NCBI RefSeq assembly: GCF_030848805.1
Contig: NC_092359.1
Location: forward strand, 8,812,623-8,876,622
Direction of reading: 5' to 3'
From: Temnothorax longispinosus
Taxonomy: Eukaryota > Arthropoda > Insecta > Hymenoptera > Formicidae
Length of the DNA: 64,000 nt
Numbering within the stretch: position 1 is the stretch's first letter; every line of letters starts with the position of its first letter. Positions 47,412 through 60,660 of this stretch are shown here, one piece after another. The position numbers and the translations under genes were made by a program. The notes beneath the pieces were generated by a model. That model made no database searches. It was not told the origin of the DNA and saw nothing but the letters and a program-made list of their open reading frames with translations.

Positions 47412-48571
47412 GTCTCCCTCGAGTCCCGCGAGGTTTCGCACCTGCACGCACGTTCCAGTTCTCAGAGAGTCGCACGGCCTAGATTTTGCCCTGTTGCGAT
47501 TCGTTTCTGCGGTATAATCCTCGCTCGTTAACTTCTCGGCGCGTTCTACTCGCGATTCATCGACAGTAACAATCGCGCTGTCGATGGGCAAAAATAGAGA
47601 TTTTTGAAGTATCGAAAGAGGCACGAAGATTAAAAAATCAACTGGCAAACAAAAGATCAACGCGAGCCGGTCGTATATAGAGATAACAAAAAATGTCAAT
47701 AACAATAGAGGCGATTGAAATTCGTTTTTTTTTTAACGAAATTTTTTATATAACTGAATATTTATTTACTTTTTAACAGATTGGAATTGCAAAAAGAGAT
47801 TTCAGCTTCCCGCTTGTAAAAGAAGCGTAATGAACGATTAAATACGCAACTGTTAATTTTATTACTACTTTATTCTACAACTATTTTGATTATGTTTCAT
47901 AAAATATACATGAAATGTAAAACTATGAAATATAAAAATATTAACGGAGTCACCTATCTTTTTCTTCCATTCATATAAATTCGATTATCATCAATTATTA
48001 TTTAATTACCCTAAATCGTTCCACAGTAAATATCTATCAAGTGATATTAAACGCACGCGGGAATATTTCATTCATAAATCGTTATTGAACTCCTGTGAAA
48101 TCACTGACAATCTCGTTTGAAAACCGAAGGCAGACCATATTCTTGATCCTATAATACATTGACCCGCGCATCTCGATACTTGTTAATGTTACGAAATATT
48201 TCACAAGGAAGTATTTGTAACACACCGCACTGGGGCAATATAGCATGGCTATTCGGTTAGAAACCGGAAACCGGGCTCCCCCCCGTCGTGGCAAGACGAA
48301 ACGAAATTGGCGGAAGTTACGCAGCGAAAACGCCTCGCGGTGCAGTTGCCCATAAATCAGCCCTCTGGCTTCTTTCGTTTCCCTCGTCCTGTTCCCCTCT
48401 CTCTCTCGTTTCTTCTCCTCTCGACCTTTCTCTTCCTCGCTCCTCTCCCTTCCTTTATCATTCTCTCTTTCATTCTCCGTAGAATCGTAGAGACGTATCC
48501 ACTTGTTCGGCGGAATGATCGATCATTGGCCTGAACGAGGAGCGGGTGCGAGCGCAAACGCGATCGACCGA

Positions 48572-48597
48572 CGCCGCGCCGCGCCGCGCCGCGCCGC
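48572..48597. repeat. (CGCCG)n pentanucleotide repeat
   Basis: About five GCCGC units in a GC-rich patch. A simple repeat. Confidence 0.8.
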
Positions 48598-51500
48598 TCG
48601 GAATCCACGACCCTTGATACACGCGGAATTCTTAGTATTCATAAACCAATACTGATGATTATTCAGCGGATGCAAATACCATGTGTTTGCATTGCCCGCG
48701 AGCGAAGAAACGGCCGCGCGCTTTCGACGTTAATAACTATGCCGGTAGCCGATACGCGCCGACGATAATAGAAACGAAAAGAATGAAGGGCGAGTTTATA
48801 TAACGTGATAAGAGAAATAAGGAAGGAACATGCTCCGAATTCCTCCTGTGCCATGTACTCCTGCACTGGTAAAAAATTACACAATAATACGGACGGAATG
48901 GATAGAATAGATGCATGATGTGTATTGCATATGTATATTTAAATTGAAAGAGAAAAGTTGATAGAATGAGTTTGATTTAAAAAAAGGGGAGCGCGATCGT
49001 TCAGGAGAGTTACCATGTATGTAACTTCGTCACTTTTGCGCTTTGAATCGAAAAATCGATGGTACGAAAATACAGTTTTGGATTACATTGAACAAATCCC
49101 AGTGAGGGTTCGCCATTTCAATCTTGAGAGAATGCCTACTCATCAAAATCGAATTCGAGGGGTTTAAAGGTGAATTTTGTGGATGTTCGCGCTCGATCGT
49201 CCGCCTCCGCCGCCGCCAGGTAACCGATTGCGTCACCGCGTTTGAAATATGTTCGACCGATTACGTGGAATAAGCGCGGAATCCTTTCCTCGTGGAGCAG
49301 GAAAGACAAAGGGAGCCGCTCTCGCGCGCACTGATCTCCGTAGCTCCGGGGAACACGTGTTCCAAGGCCTATCCCTGTAATAGGCCCATAAAGATCGACG
49401 AGTTCCTACGAGATGATTCGTTATCCCGCGTGCCGACGAATCCTCTCTTCTCTCGGCCATCGCCGTCGGCCGGTCGCGTCTCGTATAAATAATAAAAAAA
49501 AGAAAAAAAAACGAAAGTCGCGACGACGCACACGTCACGGTAAAACTTTTTATCGAGGTGCAAAGCGACGGGGAATATCTGACGATATACCGTCTGAATT
49601 TTGAAGTACAGTCGCGCCGTTTCACGAGAGCCTTCTGAAACTTTCCAACTGGCCGACTAATTAAGGCGCGAGGAGGAATTCGGTTTATTGCAATTTCGCT
49701 TCTGTTCGCGGATTTAATGACGTCGCGGACTTAGCTATGAGGGAAGAGCGAAACACGTGCTTCAGCAGCTTTCCATGCAGAAATACAGCGGTCAATGTGT
49801 TTTTATTAAAACTTGTGGTTCTCTGTGTGTGCTCGCTTTAACAGAAATAACTACCGCTTGAAACAAATGCAAATATGTATAAAAAAAGAGGTGCATTTTT
49901 ATTGGAAGCACTTCTTTCTTGCTCGCAAAATAGGATATTGTAAGATAAAGTATATTTAAATGCTCGTTACGGGGGTAACTATCGTACGGAATTCAATTTT
50001 TGCTGTGTGTTCTGTCGCAAAATCGCGAAATAATTGGCGAACATCATTACATCGATTTTTACCGAAGGTTCTTTCTTTGTACCGATTAAGTAGCGCAGCG
50101 GGATACTGTTATTGTTCCAGATTGCGCGCCCGACTGCGAGAGAGAACCGAGTAAAATGTCGATTGTAGTCGCATACACGCTAAATTCACGCATTGTGTGG
50201 AAAGTTCGGGCGTGAGTTCGGCCAACTTCTCGATATTATATGTAGCAGACGTAACTACTTCGCAAACAATGTTTAAGCGCCACAGACGGCTAACGTACAG
50301 ACTTGGCATGAAGCGTAGGGTGTCAACGCTTAACAACTGGCTCATAAAGTAGAAAAACAACGTCTCTTTTAATTTCGCCAAGTGTCACATTATGAAGAGA
50401 AGGAAAAAAGAGAGCATCTTTCAGAGCCACTCGAATATAACGCTTGCGCGTACGACTTTCAGCCGACTTACGAATCTCGGTTGAAGATGGCAAAAAAATC
50501 GATCGATATCGAATTGCGACTTGATTATTGTGCCGTCTATTTTTGAGAGAGAATATTGAGAACTTGTCGCTTCTATGTGTCACGCACGTGGGATTTCGAT
50601 CGCGGGGAATCGAGTCGTCGTTCCATATGCGGAGCGCGGTGTCGAACGTGTCAAACACGTGGCCCGCTTCCCTGTATCGCACCTATTTTCGCGAGGCACC
50701 TGCTTTAGGAAGAAAATTATATTTTTTGTCCACGAAGCGTGACGAGCCCTTTAAAATTAATTACATCGTTCAAGATATTTCGCGAAAACGTGTACGCGCG
50801 CGGATGGCACTCAATAATTATACAGCCACGCAATTACACTTACATGTACGCGCGCGCGCGCGAACGGTCCGAGCTCTGCTCGTCGTTGCCTCGTTACTCG
50901 TTTTCCCTAACGTCGGGGCGACTGCCTCGTTTAATTAAGGAATGTGTTAACTGATAAGTGCAGATGAGCGGGAGCTCTACGCACATGAGCGCGTGCGCGT
51001 CTATATTGCTTCCACGAGCACGCCGAGCGGTGACGCGGCACGGCGCTCAAGTGGGACACTGAAAATTGCGGAGAGACTCGGAGCTGAAGGAATTTAATTT
51101 CAAAAATTGATACGCCTCTCGCGACGTTAATATATATTATCTTTTGTGCAACCGGTAAGATTACGGAGCAGCTAAGAAACTGAAACAAATAGAGGAACTT
51201 TTCACTTGGACATCTTTGTCGATTTGACATAGAAAACAAGAATCGAGAATTTTCGCGTGAGACATCGCGTGTATCCCAATTATCTTCACGTGGGAGAAAT
51301 AAGAAGCTCTTACGTGTCTAATTATGCTTTAAAAATCTAAAAATTTATCTTTTCATTTATTTTCTTTCGGCATTAATCGAATTATAAATTTATTATGAAT
51401 TTTTATTTTTAAAGTGGTTTATTTACGGACACGGATATAAGACTTTTCTTTGAATTCCGTATGTGTCAGACGGCGAGAATAAGTGATCTACACATGCAGA

Positions 51501-52262
51501 GTATTCATCAGAAGTGCGCAAGCGTGAGCGTGAGTTCTACATGTAATTGACGATATATCGTGGTGATGTCGATGCTTGCAGCATCATTAACTTTTTGCGT
51601 CATCTTGCGATCTCATATTACGCTATGATACAGCTGATATATATCTCTCTCTGATCCTGCCATTCATCCGCGATAATGAATAATCGCGTAATAAACGACT
51701 GATGCCTCAGCGCTGAAACAATCGTTGTCGCCTCTATTTTCTGATTCATCGGGACGGACGTGGCTTTCGAAAAAAAAAATGTCCCGGAAATGCGCGACTT
51801 ACTACCACGTTCGTTTCCCTTTTTCTCGCACGTATCTATCGCGGCCGTTGCTTCTAGAACGACCCGTATAATCGGCCCACTTTTATCGCGCGGCGACAGT
51901 GGGCGTTGATACATCGCCGGTGTTTATTTTATTTTTTCGCGCGTTTAGCGCGCTGCAACAATGTGAAATTGCGCCGCTGGCGCGCGCGAAAGCGGATCGC
52001 CCTCCGCGAGCCGCGATTTTTCATGCGCACGTGCGACGATGTGAGCGTTACGTGCACATAGTGTGCTACGTATCTTCTCTCTCTCTCTCCCTCCTCTCTG
52101 TCGGAGGGGACACGCGATACGCGTTGCTCGCGCGTATACGTACAAATGCACGCGCGCGCGCACTTGTACATATCGGTGCCATAATTTCGCATCATTCCTC
52201 ATGCCTCTGCCTACATCATACCTGCTACGGAGAGCACTCCTGCAGCTGTCGGCTTTGCATGC

Positions 52263-52282
52263 TGCCTGCCTGCCTGCCTGCC
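52263..52282. repeat. (TGCC)n repeat
   Basis: About four to five TGCC units. A second, interrupted TGCC cluster lies near 60430-60460. Confidence 0.8.
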
Positions 52283-52899
52283 TCTCAGTTGGCAGGGATC
52301 ACGTTTCAATGGTCTCGATGCTTTCAATGGTTTTTAACGGCGCGAGCGAGCGAGCGCGCGCACGCATCGCCGGCTTTTCAATCCTTTGCAAATTATCGCG
52401 CGGAATTGCGAAAACCAACGGTCCACCGAGCACTCGAGAGAGATTCAGCAAGCTATAATGCGATCCTACGGGCACGATCCGCTGGATCTGTTGCCTGTGT
52501 TGAGAACTTTCGCGATTTCCATGTAAAACGATAAAGCGCTGAATTATTTCAGAGCTTGTGTGTTGTGTGTGTGTGTCAAGTGTCGCGTGTCGCGTAATAT
52601 ATATTTATAGCGCGTTAAACTCCGTCAGAATTCAGTTGATTTAATTTGGTGCCGTCATACACGAGTTCTCGATATGAAACAACGGCCGCTGAGAAAAATT
52701 TTCCCCAAAACATCTTTTCTATTATACGCGATTAATATATGCGCCAGCTTTAACAACGTTGATATCATTAATCGCGACTTCATCGCAGTGAAACGATACT
52801 AAATGTGAATTCCTAAACCTTTTCCGCTGTTTCTCTTTACTTTGTCTTTCGACGTGATTCGATCTCACGTACGATATCACTGAACGTTTACCTCGCATT

Positions 52900-53694
52900 C
52901 CCGCGAATTTAAAAACACCGTCTCCGATTTATTTTTCAATGGAGTAGCTCGCAGGACTCCGGTCTGTCGTTGAACACGCGCACACCGCGGACTCGCTCCG
53001 AGCCGCTCGTCGCTTCGTAACCGCTTCCTTCCGACTGCGTTCTGCGTTTAGTGCGTTTCACGCCAGACGGCAAACGCCGCGACGCGCTGCGAACGCGACG
53101 CGCCGCTCAGCTCGTCGGTCTACCGGCGGGAATAATTCCCCGGTGGCGGCGGCGTGGCGATAACGCGACCGTTTCTTTTTTTTTTGAGAACTCGGCTCAG
53201 CTCGGCTCTCGGGCCTCTCGGTAACAGCGGCAAATCGGCCCGGCGGCGGCACCGAGGGAGGAGCGCGGGCAACCGACATTTTCGAGACAAAAGTCGTTCA
53301 GCGAGACCGGGTTGGCCTTCGTCGAGTCAGGTAGCAGCTGGAAAGGACCCGCAGCGTGGCGTACACGCGGCCATATTACGCGCGGAGGGATGTATACGTA
53401 TATATGGACACATATGTGTGTGTATATGCATTATATGTATATATGTATATATATCGGTCCGATATAATTTGGATTTATCCGTTCGGCTGATACTTCCAAC
53501 GCCGGTATCTCGACTTTCGTTGCGGCAGATCGATACCAGAAACCGGGGTGGGGCATTGTCGTATCCCCCCTTTCCTCATCCTCCCCCTCCTCCTCTACCC
53601 CGTCCTTTCCGTTGCCACCGTCTCGCCCGCTGCTGCTGGTTGACGGCCGCGACGAGGGTCCTGACGCTGAGAGACGTAGGATCGTCGATGCTTA
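52900..53694. other. CpG-rich island, candidate promoter or 5' exon region
   Basis: A sharp rise in CpG and GC between AT-rich flanks, ending in a TATA-rich microsatellite-like stretch (about 53395-53455) and a C-rich tract. It is one of three islands that could hold the BAZ2B transcription start or an unrelated TSS. The open frame across it is a composition effect. Speculative. Confidence 0.3.
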
Positions 53695-54050
53695 AGGCGA
53701 ATTTACACGGTACGCTTTTGACAGATAACGGCCTAGATCGAGAGTGGACGGGCAAAGCGAAGAATCTCCCCCGATTACGCGTGAAAATGGTAATGATTCA
53801 TCTAGGCCGCATAACGAATATTTCCCCCTCTCACTCTTCCTGTCGAAAAAATGATCTCACAGAAATCTTACAACTTCCTATCTTGGTTGCTGTTTCGATC
53901 GCGTCAAGTTCGTCCCTTCTATCTTAGCAAATTGGGTTGCGAGGTTCTGTCGAACAGACTGTCGTCGACGGGTACGCGTCTAAGCTCGTTCGGTGCGGAT
54001 GATTCACCGGGCACGATCATCGTCAAGGAACGAGCCGTGTAAATTCGCCT
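53695..54050. mobile_element. MITE-like element with TTA duplication (PIF/Harbinger type)
   Basis: Terminal inverted repeats AGGCGAATTTACACGG at the left and the exact complement at the right are flanked by TTA at 53692-53694 and 54051-54053. The 356-bp length and lack of an ORF of recognisable type mark it as non-autonomous. Its AGGC-start and TTTACACG-like terminus resemble in style the outer element at 24634-25239. Confidence 0.65.
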
Positions 54051-56828
54051 TTACGTGGCGGCGTTTGTGCGCGTGTATACGTGTGCGTGTGGCGTGCGTG
54101 GCCGGAGGCCGCCCGTGCGCGCGCCACGTGAACAAAAACAAGCGGCGCTCTCCTCCTCGACGAACGCGATCGAGGCGGAGCGCGGTTAAACGTAAGGCTT
54201 CTACCAAACGTCGGCGCGTCGTACCGAACACGTCCTAGAAGGCTGGATTCTCCACGGTTCTCTCTCGACCTTCGGCTTCCCTCGTCCTTCGTTCTCGTCG
54301 CTAAATCAAGACTAGTTCCCCGAGAAAAGCGCCCCGCCAGTTTACGTTCCATTCCTTGTCCCCTGGACGGACAACTGCGAGCTTCCTAACGTAATTTTCG
54401 ACCTGGGCTGATCAAGAATATCTCAATAGTATCTCTTGAATAGAGACGATAGAGAATATAACGTGATCTGACCAAATATCACAAAATAATCTTGAGATAG
54501 TTAGAAACACGAAATCCTCAATGTGATCAACACAAAGATAAACTCTAATAAAATATTGTTAGCACTCAAAATAGTGTACTAACAATAAAAGTCTTCCTTT
54601 CCAGTCGTTCAGCTTGAAAAGTTTGTTTAGTTTAGAGATACAGAAATTTACTCGAGAATCCTTATCTTTCAGGAGACACCAAAAATATTCGGCGGCATTA
54701 AAATACAAGCATAAAGAAACGCTGTCCAAGATTATCCATCCAGATAAATCGAGAGGAAATCAATTGAGATAGAAGTTGGTCCAAAATGTCACGTGCAGCG
54801 CGAAATCGTTTTTTGATATTTTTGGAAGAGTAATTAAATAAAGTTGATTGCAAAATCAATTGATGGACTCCCAATTTAACGCAATTTGATTTATTAGAAC
54901 TGAGCTTATTGCGTTCTTTCCCGCATGTTTTATTCGTGCGAACAAACTCTGTGAAACCTTATGTTAAAACCAATAATAGAAACTATGTTGCAAAAACATC
55001 GTGTTTTCATTCGCATATGTATGCGAACATCATCGTATTCATCGTAATTAAAACCAATCATATACTCCTTTACATTCGCAGTGCGCAGTTTATTGGGCGC
55101 GTTAAAAGTACCGTAAATTGGACCGCTCATTATCAGAAATATTATACATGCGTCAGAGATCTCATTAAATTATTCAAATTGCAGTAAAGTTACGCGCCAA
55201 TCGCTGCTTATAAAAAGCTCAATGTTGCATTTAGCATACATTATTTAAGTGTACATTAAACTGGTGACGACGGGAAGTTGGAATGAAGTGACTCGATTGG
55301 AAACCGATATTTTAAAAAGAAAATTCAAATCGATCTACCCGATATCTAAATTATAAAAAAAAACCACTTTTATATTTAACAATAGGATCTCTATTATTTC
55401 TCCTTTGGCATAGGAATCTAAATATCCTTTTTTTTTTACGCTGCACACAACTACCAGGAAAACAAGCGACGAATTAGAGATAATTCTCGAAATATACGGG
55501 CTCCGTTTGCTGGATTCTCGTTAGAAATATCATAACTTCCGCCCGCTGAATCTGATTTTAACGGCATACAAGGCAACGTATTTCTCACAACGACTTGTTA
55601 CGAGGCGGATAATTACGTACGACGATAGATAAAGTGCTTAAGAATCTCGAGGAAACGAAAGCGGCGAATTTAATCAAACTTTTCGCTCGCGTCTACCCCG
55701 AAAACGCAATTAATGTGAGTTAGCACTTTCTCCCTCCCGTATCCCTCCCACACCCGCTATCAAGCAATGTGTCGCGGGTCACGCGAGCACGCGAAAGCCG
55801 GCGTCTCCTCCACGTTGCAAAAACGCGAAACCGTCACACCGTCGCTCGGTGCACGGCACCGAGTTCGCCACGCGATGCTTTAGCGACACAACGAGATATG
55901 AAAATAAAACGTGAGCGCAGAAAAGAAATTGCATTTCGATCCCGATGTCGAACGGTCTTTTTCTTTTCGAAATAGGAACGAGCAGGGATGATGCCATGCA
56001 TCCACGTGTTTAACCGTCACGCGCAGCGATAACAAAACGAAACGTCAGAATTATGGGCGGCGCGAAGCATATAAGCTTGTCATACCGAGATTCTCTGTCG
56101 AGGATTAAACGAAAAATCGCAAACCGCAATGATGCGTTGCGAAAATACCGAAAATACCGTTCTACAGCAAGAGCATCTTTTTTTTCTTGCTCTCCCAGCT
56201 CGTTTTTTGTACTTTATTGTTGCTTGGATTCAGGATCAAATTGATATCTTAACGCGAGCGATCGATTTTTCCCGATTCATCGTGAATTAATTGCGTACCT
56301 CACAACCGCTCCGAAATAATTGTCACCCTAATTTATGCAGCGTTTCCCTCCTTCCTCACGGATTCGACCGGGGGGACCGTTTGTAATATCGACAACGCGA
56401 CTGCTCGCATCACCTCGGGCGATTGCGCGAAACGAGCACCAGCCAGCGGCAACTTTCGTGCCGCGTTTATGCCGTTTATGAGAGAAGTTCGTCGAACGCA
56501 GAATACGCGCGCGCCATTCCCCGCGTGTTTTCCTCGCGACGCACGCACGCGAGGTATGCTGCGAACGCCCGTTAAATCATAACCATAACGGAGGGCGCAT
56601 TGCATTACGGCCGAAATGCACTTCGGCAAGCGATTCGCGGCGGAGCGGTAGTTTTTTTTATCCACTTTCGGCCGTTTTCGAAGCCAAAACGCGATCTCGC
56701 CTGGCCAACGGAATTCGATACTTTCTCTATTGCCACGAAATACGATTCTTCGACGAATACGAACTCCTCCGGGGAAACTCTTGATCACTCGTGATTAAAA
56801 AATCGCTTTAAAACACAAGGTTAATTAA

Positions 56829-57070
56829 CACTGCGTGGGCATCGTGTTTTCGGAGCACTCACCCGGACACCCTGGGACCTTTAAGTCCAAAGAGTTTCTG
56901 AAAGTGTTTCTGTGTTATAAAAATTCATGTACTGCATCATCTTTAAGGTTTCAAAAAGTGATCTTTACAGTTACATAAGCCGGAATTGTTGCAATTTTTT
57001 TCCCATTCCCGTGGAAATCATAAATAAAAAATGGACTGTACCTTAAAAAGCTCACGGTGTCCGCGCAGTG
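56829..57070. mobile_element. piggyBac-like MITE with TTAA duplication
   Basis: The ends CACTGCGTGGGCA and (reverse) CACTGCGCGGACA are imperfect inverted repeats extending about 20 bp. They are flanked by TTAA at 56825-56828 and 57071-57074. The 242-bp body has no ORF. TTAA-specific insertion is the hallmark of piggyBac; family assignment rests on that and the short TIR. Confidence 0.6.
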
Positions 57071-58999
57071 TTAATAATGAAAGACGATTCTTTTTTTACA
57101 GTTAAATGCACATGGCGAAATATTTCTGCACGAGTTTTCTGGCGCACTTTCCCCTTCCCACACATCGTTAGCGAACGTCACACGGAGCGACATTCGGAAT
57201 AAATAAAAAGCTTAAATAAGTAAAAATGCAGCACTTTTAACGCGTTCCATTTTCGTTATACTCGATTCGGGAACGATGCCGTCTCGTCGCGGGCTTCTGG
57301 CTTGCACCGGGCAGGGGGTCAAAGACCGCGGCAGACGTTACAGCCGTTCGAGACCCGGCGCGACGTGTACCTCCAGGTGCATCGCGAGTATTCTCGTCGC
57401 GAAATTATCCGCGACAAGTCACGACGCCATCGTTCCGATTTTACGGCACTGCCGATCCAGCCAACGAACATGATGTCGTCGTTCTCTTCTCCGTCGTAGC
57501 TTTTCCGCAGCGGGGCTTTTCCCGAAAATGGAAATGCGAGAAACGTTAGGGCGAACAAGTCTAAAACGAAAACGAGAATTCTCGCACGATTCAACGTGCG
57601 ATATCGACGTTAAATTTTTTCGACATTAAATAAAACGCTTCGGCAATAAAATAATAAGCGTGAGTAATCTGAAACATTCACCGTACAATGTAATATTTGT
57701 CGAGAAAAATATTAGTACGCTTCATTATAAATAATGAAATCCGCATCGCGCGAGCTTTTAACTTCGACACATGAATACGTATAATTTGAGATATCTCGCA
57801 GTTTTCGATGGGACGGGAGTTTTAAAGCTGATAGTAAACGCATTTCCATATCCGGGATGTGTTCCACACACATATATTCGGCTAAATTATTAACGGTAGA
57901 ATAAATTTGCCTGAAGATAATCGGAATAGTAGAATCTATTAGTCACCAGAGATGGACCGTTCTTGGAGTATTTCGCTCGACGTAACACGTGCGCGATAAT
58001 ACGTGCATATATGCATCGACGAAAAGCGAGGTAAGTCGGGCGCAATTTTTCTTCGTGTCGGAAGAGTCGAAGGAAACAAAATCGGGGGATATACTTACTA
58101 ATGCGCGATTATTTAAATCGGTAGGACGTCTCGGCTGCTAAAGTGCAACAGGTTGTGTTGACCTCTGATGTTTCTCAACGCGAAACGCATTTAGGAGAAT
58201 GATTAATGTCCGCGATTGACACAAGTCGGCATTATGATTATTTGCGCTCACAGTCACATTATATTTGCACTGAACAATAAACTTGTTGTCGCTTGTCGGC
58301 GCGATTAAAAAGTTACATCCAGCGCCGGTAATAACGCACTCGCGCGATCATCTCGAATCAATTGTCGTTGTAGAAATTGGTCGTGCCCGCCACCGGAAGT
58401 CGGGAATGGTATGTTGTCACGTTGGTGTAGCGTAATTAACACACAGAGTTGCTTGCAAAACACAACGTATAATCTTCGTCGACTTCTTTCGACACGACGC
58501 GCGGTATGCGCGCGCAATTTCGTAATTCTCCAGTTTTTTTCTTTTTTCAGCAGATATTAAGCGAATATGCAGGAGCGGCGATATTTAAGAGCGCACGGAG
58601 ATTAGAGGGAAAGATAGCACACTGGTGCCGCGAGCTCGATTTTCCGTTACCGAGGTTGCAAACTTTCTGCATTCGCGAAACAGTTCGCACAGCGCATGTC
58701 GATATGTCGGAGAGAGACTTTTCTTCACGGAACTGTCTCTTCCTAGTTCTCTCGTCGTCAAACAGTATATATAACAGTATTTATAGTCCAGAGACTCGCG
58801 AAGATCTGCGTCGCGTGTTATCTCACTCAATTTCTATAAATCGTCATTCATAATTACGTTTCACAAACCGACGTTTACTTAAGGCAAATCCGCTTCAAGT
58901 CGTTTGAACTTGATTTCGTCACGGAGCACTTAATGATTTATTTATATCTCGATCATTTCCCCCGTTTCTCACCCGCAGCTCCGAAATTTTTATCTATTT

Positions 59000-60660
59000 T
59001 TATCACGAACAACACTCCAATTCATTTAACACTTGTCGCTTTCAATCGCTGGCGACTTAAAGATTGTTAACGTCGCGTTTAACGAAAGATTCATACCAAT
59101 TCGCTGTTGGATTCCGCGGACGGCGAGGGACATTCCATACACGTCGTCGGTGCGAGCGCGGCCACTGCCGGTTATTCGACGGTTAGCGTACCGGTTGGCA
59201 CTGTTGGCAGCCGGCAAAGAGCGTTCTGGCGCAGTCGTATAAAGACTCCTCCGACTGAAACGACGAACCGGCACGACGGCGCGGTGCGGCGCGACGCGAC
59301 GCGGTTAATCGTGTGCGCCGTGTATCCGTTTACGCTCCGTGCGTGTCGCGTCGTGTCTTTCGCTCCCTTTTTTTCACCACACGACTCTCTCTCTCTCTCT
59401 CTCTCTTTCTCACTCTTTCCGTGCCCCCTTCGTTCTCTGCCGTCCTCCGTCTTACTGAACCTCGCGCTCCTTTCGTCTCCTTGTGCACGATGCCGATGAA
59501 CGTTCTCGCGCGAGTATGTACGGGGTGTCCTAGAGTTATAACAGATATCGCGATAGATGAGCAGGAGAGAGAGAGAGCGATGATCGAAGACGATAATCGT
59601 CGGGTAGAGGATATCGTATTCTAACGATGTAGAAAACGGAGCATTGATGTATGAAAACTCCAAACGGAAATATAGATAACGAAAGAGAATTCGTCCAGTA
59701 CGTTCGAGTTCGAGTAGTTTCTCGCTATTTTACCGTGGTGCTTGCCGCTACCGTTTTATCTCCATGGGAAAATTCACTTCACACGAAACAAACAAAGAGA
59801 CGCGTGCGTTCAAGGTGCAATGAACCCCAGCGCTGTCCTCTGCGCTGAACTCACCGCGAAGGTCCGATCTCGAATTCGATCGAAGGCAGTTAAAGGCGAA
59901 GGAGACGCGATTATAGCTCGAGACACCCCGTATGCGCACACGCGTACGTACCGCACACGCACGCACACTCCCGCGCCGAAGGCAGAAAAAAAAGAGAGAT
60001 ATATGCAGGCGCACACGCACACACACGCACGCACGCACGCACGTGCGCGTGGAGGAAAGAGAGAGAGCAGCGGCGCGATATCTTTCGAGCCAAGCCCAGC
60101 GTCCAAGGTGCGTCACGCTCGGAAATATGCGTGCGGTGCCTTCCGCCTCACCCTACGAGCCTACGAGCCTACCGAGGCACTACGACGGCACGGTGCAATA
60201 TGCACGCGCGTGCAGTCGAGTCGAGTCGCGCACGCCACCGAGCGGTCGGACTGAGGCGCACGGAACGGAGTCGAAACCAAGGGACACCGTATACGAAGGG
60301 CTAAGGGCGCACGCAGTAGGAGAAAAGGACGGGGAAGAGGGTTCGGTAAAGGAGGGGGGACACTTTAGGGCGCCCGAAGCGGCGGACCCGCGGATTATTT
60401 CGTGAGCGAGAAGTTCGATCGAGGCCGCCTGCCTTGTCTGCCTGCCTGCCTGCCTTGCCTGGTCGGTTTCCCTTCCCGCTCCGCGCTCGTGTTCGGACTT
60501 TACGATGTACTATGGGGTGTAACCGCTAAATCTCTCGAGCCAACGATGCCGTAAAAAGGGGTATTAACTCTACGCGCCCCGCCGTCATCTTTTTCCTCTC
60601 TCGACTGACCGCGTTATTAGCAGTTGTAACGTGGTGAGGTGACACGTTGAGGTTCTTTCG
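59000..60660. other. CpG-rich island with CT, CA/GC and TGCC repeats
   Basis: A GC-rich region with (CT)n at about 59386-59407, ACGC/ACAC repeats at about 59935-60045 and a TGCC cluster at about 60430-60460. The overlapping frames on both strands are low-complexity. It is a plausible 5' regulatory or first-exon region for a large gene, but not proven. Confidence 0.3.

Larger units (their letters stand above)
39301..52900. other. Long non-coding stretch, no gene recognised
   Basis: AT-rich DNA with scattered simple repeats. The only other structures noticed are small hairpins at about 42570-42600 (AGCGGCAA / TTGCCGCT) and 43868-43897 (AACGCAT / ATGCGTT arms). Predicted frames up to about 200 codons look random in composition. 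Probably 5' intron or intergenic DNA. Confidence 0.5.

Noticed and set aside
51899..52534. 211-codon plus-strand frame
   Set aside because: The frame crosses CT, CG and TGCC simple repeats; its composition is random, with no recognisable motif.
53154..53927. 257-codon plus-strand frame
   Set aside because: It spans a CpG island, a TA-rich microsatellite and part of a MITE. It has no domain and no plausible splice or Kozak context.
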